The notes beneath the pieces were generated by a model. It did not search any database and was not told where the DNA came from. It saw only the letters and a program-made list of their open reading frames with translations. From the NCBI GenBank assembly GCA_028673005.1, contig CM054115.1:1674001-1738000 (forward strand): a DNA stretch of 64,000 nt, written 5' to 3'. Positions within the stretch are counted from its first letter, which is position 1. Every line of letters begins with the position of its first letter. Shown here piece after piece: positions 22,040-32,310 of this stretch. This DNA is from Tanypteryx hageni (Eukaryota; Arthropoda; Insecta; Odonata; Petaluridae). The position numbers and the translations under genes are program-made.

Positions 22040-22052
22040 AAAAATGACAAAG
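22040..22052. repeat. Target-site duplication of LINE A, 5' side
   Basis: AAAAATGACAAAG, identical to 16801-16813. Confidence 0.9.
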
Positions 22053-23182
22053 ATTTAATGGAGAAAATAGATAAAAATGAAAAAGTGACCAAGAATCAAG
22101 TGTCAGTTCTAGATGACCGATTTTAACAAAACCTTATCAGCTCATGTGCCTTTAATAAAAATTCCAAATATAAAATTTTACATTGATTTGATTAATAGTT
22201 TGAGTTACAGCAACCACAAAATTTCTATCACACACGCAGACATCAAGAAAATGGTAAAAACATGTTCAGGGTACCTCCAAACATATTTCTCCTTTGAAAT
22301 CTCGTAATCGATTTTTTTCATTAAAGCAATACTTTCTCCTATACTACACATGGAGAAAGTAACAAATTACTTCCTGAAGGCTTGTAAGTTTTATTTAATT
22401 GAGATGCTAAATTTCTACATGTATTTCATAATTAGCTATAATCAAAATATAATTCTGAATGAACATTTTCCAACACGGGTGTAAGGATGGATAAGACAGC
22501 ATCATAGATATGAAGTTGTAGTTTCTCAAGATATCTTGCTTTGTCAGGGTAGATTTTTACTTTCTCCATATAAGATGTATAGAGAAAGTGTTTTCATGAA
22601 AAAAAATGGAACTCTAGATTTCAATAAAACTACACGTTTTAAGGTCCCCTTAATACGTTTTGACTATTTTCTTGATGATGTTTGTAGGTGTGTCTGTGAC
22701 CAGAATTTGTGGGTGCAATATCTCGGAAACGAATAATCCGATCAGTAAAATTTCATATTTAGCTTTTATATTAGAAAGTCAGGAACTGATTAGATTTCGG
22801 CTAAAATCAGTCGACCACAGAAGTACATGTTTACTCTTGTCACATCCATTTTTTGAAATATTTGCTTTAATATTTGATGAATGTTAAAAAGTATTGGAAT
22901 AAACATCGTAGAAAATTTAATTTACTACGTTTGCTGGAAACATTTTCCCATTTACGGTGTGTCCTCAGTTTAGCATTGCTTCGATTAACGTCGATTCAAC
23001 TTAACGTTGTTAAAAAATTACTACCCATATTCAAATTAACGTCGTTGATGATTCGACTTAACATCATCCTGACTCAGCACTGAAGGACCAAAAAATATTG
23101 CGAAGATGACTCTCGTGCACATCTGTTGCGACATCGCATTGTTTGAGTGGAAAATGTGTTTTGGATTGATGTATTTTTATTA
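22053..23182. other. AT-rich stretch with two short hairpins
   Basis: Hairpins with the same stem ACTTTCTCC/GGAGAAAGT occur at 22330-22360 and about 22558-22589. Several short open frames look random. No family was recognised. Confidence 0.4.
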
Positions 23183-23313
23183 CCGTATTTTCCCGTCGAT
23201 AACGTGCGCGTTATCTATACAAAAAATTCCAAATCTGGTAAAAATTATATCGCGCGTTATACAAGATAAAAAATTAAATTTAGAAAAACGAGACTTTCTT
23301 CAAGGTTTATTAA

Positions 23314-25964
23314 CCCATTGGCTTAAAGAGACGGCGATTCTCCAGCCAGTCGAAAATGGCCTTAACATAAACAGCTGGCGAATCGCGTCCCGCGCAGCAT
23401 CTTTTTCCGACTCATTTATCTTGTAAACAAAAGCAGATAATTCTCTGCACCTTTCTTTATTACAAAGATAAGAAATCAATCTTTAATTTGCTTGTAAGTT
23501 TGTTTAGATGAACGAAATCAATTTTTTCTTTCTAATGACGAAATAAACAGTACTTGGCTGCGTTAGCTCATTCTGCGCCAGGCAAAGACGTATTCGAACT
23601 CTAATCTCTGATGATTCACTTATATTACAATCTTTTTTCCTTATTACAAAGTTGAGATAACAAAGCATTGTATACCAACACTTTCCAAAGCCAATCTGGG
23701 ACCAGCATTACTAGTTGATTTTCTAGTGAGGCAGAATTGTACCCGTGCTTCCGAATTTCAGTCATTTGCAAATGGCAGATAAGAAGCAGAAGCGTGTAAA
23801 AGATCTTGAGATAGAAAAAGTTCTTTTAAAAAGTGATAGTGTACATTCTAGTAGTGAAGAATATGAGGATTGTTTAGATAGTGAATCGAGCAGCGAAAGT
23901 TTTAGTGATGGCAAATATAACGATGACAATTCTACTATTTGGCAGCCGCTTAGAAAGAAAACAAAAGTGGACAAGTGGAAGTGGTATAAAAATAGCGAAG
24001 ACATAAAGGAATTTGACTTTTCTGGCTCACCAGTTGTAAACGCAAGAGTTCTGAGGAAATTGAATAGAGACAAATGAACGCGATATTTTTCTCAATTATT
24101 TGGAAGCTGACTTCTGGGAATCAATCAGCGAAGAAACAAACAGGTTTGCAGATTCCTATGTGAATTTACCTAGCACAGAAAAATGTAATCTAGCAAAAGA
24201 ATGGTATCCAACAAAAAGAGAAGAAATACAAGGATATTTTTCTTTGTGCATACTGATGACACAAGTAAAAAAATAAACTTGTCATATTGGAGTCCATGCA
24301 TCAGTACAGAAACCCTATTTTTAGCAAAGTTATGCCATAAAGACGTTTTTTGTTACTTTTAAAACTTTGCATTTTGTTGACAATACAAAACTTGACCAAA
24401 ACAATAGACTAAGAAAAATCAGTACTGTGATAGACTATATAAACAGAAAATTTCCGGCGATGTATGACCCAAAGAGAAACTTGGGAGTTGATGAGAGGCT
24501 TACGAAGTTTTGGGACAGACTGTGTTATGTACAGCACAATTCGAGCAATAGCGCTAGGTTGCGAATAAAATTTCACAAAATCTGTGAAAGCTCATCAGGT
24601 TACTGTATGCAGTTCTCTATTTATACTGGTGAAAAACTTCCAGCTACCAAAGAAGGAATTCCTTCCAGCGAGGCTATAGTGTTATGAAAATACCTTATGA
24701 AACTATAATTTTAATTAGGATACACTGTGACACTTGACAATTGGTATACTTGGCCTGCTCTGTTTCAGAAACTGATTGAAATGAAAACCAATGCAGTTGG
24801 TACAGTACGTCCTAATCAGAAGAATATGCTGAAGGAGTTCAAAGAAATTGCTTTGAATAAAGGGGAAGCAAAGGCTTTGTACAGTCATGGAATGGCTGCA
24901 TTCAAGTGGGAAGATAAGAAAGAAGTTCATGTTCTTTCAACGTATCATAAGAAACGGAACATAACAGATACTGGAAAATGAAACCCAAAGCCATTATTAA
25001 TTACAACTGCCAAATGAATGTGGTAGATAGGCAAGATCAACAATTGTCTTCATTTCCCAATATGCCAAAGGCTTTCGCAAATTGTTTTTCTACATAATGG
25101 ATATGGTTCTCTATAACATGTGTGCTACACAAAGAAAAATGGTAAAAAGATGCACTTTGATGACTTTAGAGTGATGCTTGCAGAAAAACTCCTGGAGAAT
25201 GTAACTATGCTGGAGTACAGGAGGAGGGGTTGTCCAGTTTCTGATCCCTCACCTATGAGATTTCAAGCAGATAATTGGGCTCATTTCCCAGATCACATAC
25301 CACCCAACCCTGTCAAAAAGAATCCATCCCATATCTGTGTATTCTGCAAAGCACAGGGAAAGAAGAGTCAAAAGCAGATGGGAATGTAAGAAATGTCATG
25401 TTGCCCTTCACCTGCCATATTGCTTCAAAATATATCACACCAAATCAGTCTAAAGGTATGAATAGTATAGTTTATGATAAAACACATAAATTACCTTAGA
25501 AAGAGAATGGTTGAGTAAAATAATGTCGGTATGAGACTACATTCTATTGCAACTACTTATCAGTATTTTAACGTTTGTTTTTAGATTGCTGACTCATTCG
25601 ATTTGGCATTTCTTGGCAACCACCTACTCCATCTCATAAAATTTTCTAACAAGAATGTCTGTACTAATGTATTTAAGATATAGTTTATATAATTGGAAAA
25701 CCTCATATGATTGCAATTTTATACAATTTGTTTTAAAAAATTGACTTTTCACTATTGTTGATATTATTGTTTATTTATATATTTTAAGACAACATAAGCT
25801 ACATAAATGCAAATAATATGAATCATTCTAACAAAATGTAAAATATCTACATGATTGTCTATGAAGTTTTCCAGAAATATGTGACTATGTATTTAGCAAT
25901 TAAAAAAAGAAAATAAATCGTAATTCAGGAACAGAAATTCACGAAAAAATAATAAGCCAATGGG
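23314..25964 (+). mobile_element. Complete-length piggyBac element, defective
   Basis: Ends CCCATTGGCTTA and its inverse TAAGCCAATGGG (12 bp, perfect) are flanked by TTAA at 23310-23313 and 25965-25968. TTAA target duplication with CCC...GGG ends defines piggyBac. The 2,651-bp length is normal for an autonomous copy, but the transposase inside carries multiple frameshifts and stops. Confidence 0.9.
23745..25460 (+). pseudogene. piggyBac transposase pseudogene
   Basis: N terminus MADKKQKRVKDL (after an in-frame MLPNFSHLQ), an acidic Ser-rich stretch, then a stop, then LEADFWESISEETNRFADSY and KEWYPTKREEIQGYFSLCIL. The DDE core is present in pieces: LHFVDNTKLDQNNRLRKI, GVDERLTKF (first Asp), DNWYTWPALFQKL (second Asp), VRPNQKNMLKEF and NVVDRQDQQ. 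The C-terminal Cys-rich domain is recognisable across a frameshift (HICVFCKAQGK, then WECKKCHVALHLPYCFKIYH). At least five disruptions exist, so it cannot produce transposase. The original protein would have been about 560 residues. Confidence 0.85.
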
Positions 25965-25968
25965 TTAA

Positions 25969-28189
25969 CAGCTTTGTTATGAATCTTTGATTTCTATGTC
26001 CCAATGACAAAAACTAGCCTAATATCTAACAAAAAATAATTAGAATACAGCTAATGAAGTCCAAAACCACATTATCTACGTCAAATTTTATTATCTCGTA
26101 TGTATATTTCAACTAGCATATAACCAGTGCTAACACAGGAATCGAGAAACTCGAGTTTTGCACAATACAATTTCAATGATTAACTTTATAGCAACGAAAT
26201 TTCACTTCCCTTTCCTTCGGCGAAAACCACTGGAATTACATAATAATAGGAGTTCAAGGTCTAACAACATAATTAGTAGGCAAGGCAATAACTCGTTAAA
26301 ATGGCTATATTTCTCAAAATATGCGAATTAAGCGTTTAACATGAGAGGTTTCGAATTGGAGGATAAAAAAGAGGAATTGAATAAGAAACTTTATTTTGTA
26401 TTCTTTAAAATGATTCAAATTCAAAGATCCTTGGTTAATTCTTTTTAATTTTATCTCAAAATGAATGTAAAACTGCACTTGGAAAAATCGAATTTTACGT
26501 GTTATCTTCCTAGAAGTCAATCTCCAGACTGTTTTTGAGATTTTTTTTCGTCTACCCCTTACGACTGGTTAAAAGCATTTACGTATCAATTTTCACGATA
26601 TTCTTACCATTCAAACTCATGGAAAGAAATTCTGAATGCATTTCTGATAGACCTCACATCTTTACACAATTTCAGTGTGATATCGAGACAAAGTTATGGA
26701 TTTACATTGCTTATTATTTTTATGATTTTTGCAATCTTCGATTAAAATAAAGGGTACTATTGTAAAATGAGACAAAATTGACCCAAATGAGTAAAATTAT
26801 AAATATCTATTGCATACATTAAAATCAAATTACTCAAAACCATAAAAATCGTCACCTGATTTTCGTCGTAAATTCTTTTTGTTTTTATGGCCATTTTTCT
26901 CAAGGGCAAATTTCAACAGATAAACTACACGTGTTTAAAAACCGGAAACTCCTAGATCATTCCGCTATTCATTTGTTATAGACTCCGCCGTAGCCCTGTA
27001 GCAAGTAGGATTATTTCGTTATTCATTTGTCCAAAGAACCACTTTTTTAAGTCAGGAGAAAAAATACTTGACCATGCATCATCTATACATTTTTACCAGT
27101 ACTAAAAATTTTGAGGTGCGTGGTATCAAGTAGATGCACATTATGGATGGGAAAATACGGTAAATTGACATGGTGACATTTTGTAGCTATGGGTCCAAAT
27201 AGAAGCGTTAGTAATGGCCTTATTCTTGCAGTCCTTCCAGCAGTCATTAAAATCGTCTTAATCCTCATGAAAAAAAAGGTTTGTGCAGAAAGGAAGATCT
27301 GTCGAGTGCCCTATTTATAAACTGTACTTTTGAGAAAACTTGAGTTTAATGCCTCCTATTTTTTTACCATTTGTATTCTGTGTTGTCAATCCAGCAAATT
27401 CATAGATAGATATAGCGACTTTAGGTTCACTCTAGTGCCTAAAATAATACTATAGACACCATTTATAAAACTAGCAAATCGATTTAACAATCTAGTTAAT
27501 TCTAGCTATCGACTAAAATTACGGCATCTGCATTCATACTAAACACTAAACAAAAAACAAAATTGAATAACGAAAATGAATATAATTTAAATAAGCAGAA
27601 TATTCTTTTCGATTCTCTTATTTTTGTATTTTGTTTCATTTTGCAATTTGAGCAATTAACTACAACACTGGAACAGCGGCTATCATTTACGGTTTTCGTC
27701 GGAAAGCACAAGTTACTTACTCAATTCTATGCCGCCTACATTTCTAAGGCTAAAATTTGCTGGAACAACAGTGACCTAACATCATATTAGGAAAATATTT
27801 TGTTATAAGATAACTGCCATATTTTCAAAAGTCCCAAAATTTTATTTTTACCACACATTTCACATTCAACAGAAGTTACAAAACAATCTATGGCTTAATG
27901 TAACAAGTTTCCTGACTCAGATGCAGAGAGCACTATTGTTTATTATCTAGCAACCAACAAGTCCACAGATGAGCTATTGAAATAAATAGCCGTTTCCCGA
28001 TTTTGGGCGTGTTGAAATGAAGTCATGTTTATTTTATGCCATTTCTATTTTAATAATATTATATTGATTTATTTATGTTATAATACCTTTCATATCCAAC
28101 GTAGTACCATTAAGCTTCATAAAATGCAGTATTTAATTAACATCATTTTGTGTTTCAAGAGAATTTGAACCCGAAGTTTTGGAACCAAT
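25969..28189. other. AT-rich region without recognisable gene
   Basis: Only short open frames of random appearance. The sole signal is the right copy of the TTACCGTATTTTCCC inverted repeat at 27158-27172. Confidence 0.35.
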
Positions 28190-28270
28190 TACCATATTTA
28201 CCCTAATACAAGATGAGGTTTTCTCCAAATTTTAGCTTGCAAAAATCGTGGGTCGTCTTACATTCAAGTA
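28190..28270 (+). repeat. DNA-transposon terminus, same family as 2343-2456
   Basis: TTACCATATTTACCCTAATACA followed by AAGATGAGG and GTGGGTCGTCTTAC aligns with the reverse complement of 2365-2456. The other end was not located. Confidence 0.5.
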
Positions 28271-28274
28271 TTAA

Positions 28275-28530
28275 GTCCATCAATGCATCACGGTCAATTG
28301 ATCGCGTGTCAATTCACCGCGCTTCAATTCGTGGTGCAACAATTCATCACACGACAACTTAGTCATGCATCAGTTTAATGCTACACAAATTCGTCACACA
28401 ACAAATTCGCAGCGAGACACCATAACGAATTTGTCGAGAGATTAATGGACATGCGATGGGTTTTTCGTGCAATGTATTGACGCGCGACAAACTAACCACG
28501 ATGAATTGATGCACAATAAGTTGTCATAGA
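28275..28530. repeat. Palindromic array of a degenerate 11-13-mer
   Basis: Variants of TCAATTCRTCRCG occur repeatedly (TCAATTGATCGCG, TCAATTCACCGCG, TTCAATTCGTGG, AATTCATCACACG, AAATTCGTCACAC), then in inverse orientation to the right (GAATTTGTCGAGAG, TATTGACGCGCGAC, GATGAATTGATGCAC). The whole forms a loose large palindrome. Confidence 0.6.
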
Positions 28531-30479
28531 ATCGTAGGAAGTAGTGTTATGCATTTAATCGATATCCCAAGCTAATGGAAATAAAATTAAGTTAATGCAT
28601 ATAAAAGCATTTTCCATATAAAAAATCATTTTTATATTAATACGTCTTATTATTCAGATGAAAAAATAGGCAAAATACCTTCTCTTATATTCGCATAAAT
28701 ACATTTCAAGCAAGTAAAAATAAATGCATTAATTTAAATTGTATTATTTACCAATTTCTGCGTTGTATACTAAAACATCGCCTCCTATGCCATCGCTCGA
28801 CAAAGTGTTGCTGTCCATGACGTCACCATGACGAAACCATGCCAATCCATCCTCTTCTGTACATCTCGTACATCCACTGGGCAGAGGGTAGCATCTTAGG
28901 GACCACGTATATCACCTAAAAGCAATAATATCAGAGGTATTAGAGATCAAAGGTAGAGATAAATCTAGGAACATTGATAAATCCTTTAAATGTCACTCCC
29001 TAACATCGGACTCAAGGACATCAACTCCAAGCCTGAACGGTTAACTTCTAAACTACCAATTTTCACAAACACCGATTACGATTCGAACATGAAGGATCAG
29101 GAGATTTCCAAATGGTAGTCACTATTGCACCCAAGTACATGTCAAATCTTAAGAAAATTATGCATATGCGCCTCGAACACTTACAAAGACGTAACATTAT
29201 TGTCGGACATTACCACGCACAATTTCAGCGACTCCTCCTTTTCTAAATTTCCAAGTTACTTAGGGATCGTGTACAACCTTAATATAATATATAATACTAA
29301 CAATCAAAATTTATCACAATATCACTGCAAAATAAAATTTAAACTCGAGTAGATGCAACGCAAACCCAAAATGGCGGGTAATGCTCCTGAATATATTTTC
29401 TTATCCTCTAAATTACCGCTCAGTTTTCCTCTCCACTTGTTTCAGCTGCCACCATATTACGTTTATAGTTTATACAACTTCTGGTATATTAATAATTCCA
29501 GTTTGAGGGAAACTATTAACTAATTTTAGTCCCATGAAAGGCACTGCTATACCAGTATAAAGAATAAGATTACACAATCGATTGTTGAACGACCTCAACA
29601 CCTCAACCACTATCGACTACTATTCGATTCAGTTCGACTACCCCCGACTAACCGATACTTTTTCGAGCAATTGAATTTTCGATTTCATTTTCTGTGTTGG
29701 CGTAACGTGTAGTAAACGTTAAATTTATTTCCACAATATCAAAGAAAAAATTGTTTGTATATATTTTGGCAACATAATAGCATTCCCTTTTCCCATCTCT
29801 GAATCATATTTATGGTGATTTAGCTTTCTCCACCAAATCATTGGGAAAGTTTGGCGGATTAGCAACCTAGTGGTAACCGTCACATTGGCAAAGAAAATTT
29901 TCGAAACTGAAATGAACGGCCCACGTTCATTACTGTCGTTTGGTAAAGAAGGAAATTCTATTGGGTAACTTATATGATTAACTAATGGAAGTCTTGTATT
30001 TGTACGCCATGATGAGAAGTTTTTGTCTGATTTTGAGCCACCATTTTGAATTTGCAACGTGATTCTCCTCGACAGATTTTATTTGAATACTTGATTGTAG
30101 CACTTGGTCAAAATTCTCAAACTCACCTAGCCGTTTAATTAAAGGTAATTTTAAGAATGGCATATGTAGAATATTTTAATGAGATGCTGATGGCATAAAT
30201 TGTTTTCTGAATTAATTCAACTTGAATTATGGTTTTTGTAATATTTATGCCATTCTTATGAAAACCGGATATTCTTATGCAATTACTTTGCAGAAATTTT
30301 TGGAAGGTAGTATCATGATGAAATAATGGAAAGTGCTTTTGTTGTCTGTTAAATATTTTAAAAGAATTAGTCCTTGTGTTTTTGGTGTAAGGTATCTGCA
30401 ATGGATGTATTATACTAGTGATGTATCGATATAATTATCAAGCGTTAAAGCATATTTTATTATTTGCGGCAATGATTTG
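28531..30479. other. No gene recognised
   Basis: Low-complexity AT-rich sequence, no domain, no repeat partner found by eye. Confidence 0.35.
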
Positions 30480-31835
30480 ATAGTGAATTGGGGCTTTGTA
30501 GTGTCAAAGGCATTTTTAAAGAATGCATTTAATGTGTAAATTTGATTACAATACTCTGTCAGATATGATTATTTGACTGTGATACTGTCGCACCTTTAGT
30601 TCTTCACTGCTCTGTTTATATTTAAGGGAATTAATTATGTCAGCCATTTTGAACTCTTTGTTCATAAGTATTTTTTAAATGTTGTAATGATATGTAATGT
30701 GTTTGAATTTTGATTCATAACTTCTTTATTGGATAACTTTTAAATTGTGTTAGATAGAATTTCCAGCATACTCAATATTGACCTATGATCTTCCAGTATT
30801 CTTGTATTGATATTTTTGTAACTCGTTTTGTATTTTGCCACTATTTTTCATTGATTCGTCATTTTTCTGGTCAATAGGTGAATCTCATGGAGGAATGATG
30901 CATTGAAAATAATTGTTTTTAATATGTACCTTCAATATTGTATATTTTAGTAAAAATTTTTATTCGCTGCGACCTGGAGAATTCATTATAAGTCAAAATT
31001 ATTTGTACCAGTCAACGTAAATTCTGTGTTTATTAGTATATTATTATTGTATTGATGATATCATAATTTAAGATAGATTTGTGACTCATGTCCATTGGAT
31101 GGACTCTGTTGTAGAGATGTGTTGAATAGCATTCACGGTAGTGAGTATTATTATTTCATTTGTTTCAAATCAACATTGTTTATTATTTGTAATGCCTTCG
31201 GTACATTACCTTTTTGGTGCATTGGTTTTTTATTATTTGGGCAAAAAAGTTGTTTTTACAGGAGGAATACTTGGAAATTAGTTTTGTTCAATTTTTCTAC
31301 ATTGTGAACAAGTTCCCATTTGTAAAAATTTATATTCTCATGATTGTCAGAGAAACATCCATAAACCACGGAATACTTAAATGCAAAGTTTATGGTTTAT
31401 GGCACCGGAATTCTTCAATGAATGCATTGCCTGTGTGTAGTCGATGTTAGACTGCATTGACGACCCGTTTTATTGGTTGATTGTATTTCAAAAAATATTG
31501 AAGGTGTCCCATGTGAAAAATTCTGCTTATCCACAATATTATGCACAATATTTTTGTTCTGCCAACCAGAGTACATGTCATTGTATTTGAGTTATAATTT
31601 TGCTTGAAGTTGGCAGTAACAGACTTGATCCACGGAAGTGGGAGGTTTCTGAGGTTGTGGTGTACTTGTTGCTGATGCTATGTATGGTGAAGGACTGGTG
31701 GGCCCGGCGACTGGTGGATTGTCTGAGAAACCATGCCTTCAACATTCAAGAAACTCCAACACTGAATTTTGCTCCTTTTGCCTTATGTGGAAGCTTTTAT
31801 TATGAAAACTAATTTTGCTCAACTTATCTATTAGA
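30480..31835 (+). repeat. Dispersed repeat family X, plus-strand copy
   Basis: Inverse of 9190-10470. Shared landmarks: TTTGACTGTGATACTGT near 30573, GGGCAAAAAAGTTGTTTTTA near 31240, TTTTATTGGTTGATTGT near 31468, and the module SEVVVYLLLMLCMVKDWWARRLVDC at 31640-31730. Its left half also resembles 34050-34330 (GGATA..TTGTGTTAGATAGAATTTCCAGCATAC). It is interrupted or followed by an RTE-like LINE tail at 31929. Confidence 0.55.
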
Positions 31836-31928
31836 CCTGAATCTATCCAGGTGTTCTAATTGCCTCATATGAAGCTCCGAGTGTCTGGCGCATTAAAGCA
31901 TTAATATTAGATGTAGATGGCATCAAAT

Positions 31929-32310
31929 ACTTGGAAAGCTTTGAAATGTGGACTTGGAGGAGAATGCTGAAGATAAAATGGAAAGATAGGATGAAAAACG
32001 ATGAAGTGCTACGAAGGATAGGGGAGAAGCGAATGATTATACAGACTACCAGAAAGAGGAAGGCTAACTGGGTTGGACATTACCTGAGGAGAGAGAGTAT
32101 GATTAAAGACGTGTTAGAAGGAAAACTAGATGGGAAAAGGGTAAGAGGTAGGAAAAGGTTTCAGCTGATAGACGATTTGAAAGGGAAAGAGAGTTATCAA
32201 GATATAAAGAGGACAGCGGAAAATAGGAGTATATGGAGAACCAGGTTTAACCAAGAATAATCACGGACCTGTCTATGGACAGACTACCTATGATGATTAG
32301 ATGTATTGAA
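31929..32310 (+). pseudogene. RTE-like LINE, C-terminal tail and 3' UTR
   Basis: About 110 residues beginning LESFEMWTWRRMLKIKWKDR and continuing NDEVLRRIGEKRMI, RKRKANWVGHYLRRESMI, GKRVRGRKRFQLIDDLK and a final ENRSIWRTRF, stop at about 32260. This is the conserved C-terminal tail found after the reverse transcriptase in RTE-like insect LINEs. The untranslated tail ends in CCTGTCTATGGACAGACTACCTATGATG, a phrase common at the 3' end of such elements. It is 5'-truncated, as most LINE copies are, and the tail frame itself is still open. Confidence 0.75.

Larger units (their letters stand above)
23183..27173. repeat. Possible outer element around the piggyBac insertion
   Basis: TTACCGTATTTTCCC at 23182-23196 is inverted at 27158-27172, and the similarity continues inward with mismatches (TCGATAACGTGC against TCCATAATGTGC). 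This could be a 1.3-kb DNA element later enlarged by the piggyBac copy at 23314-25964. No transposase is visible outside the piggyBac part. Confidence 0.4.

Noticed and set aside
22113..23426. Several 60-100-residue open frames
   Set aside because: No domain, no codon pattern, no repeat partner; consistent with chance frames, and the last overlaps the piggyBac left end.
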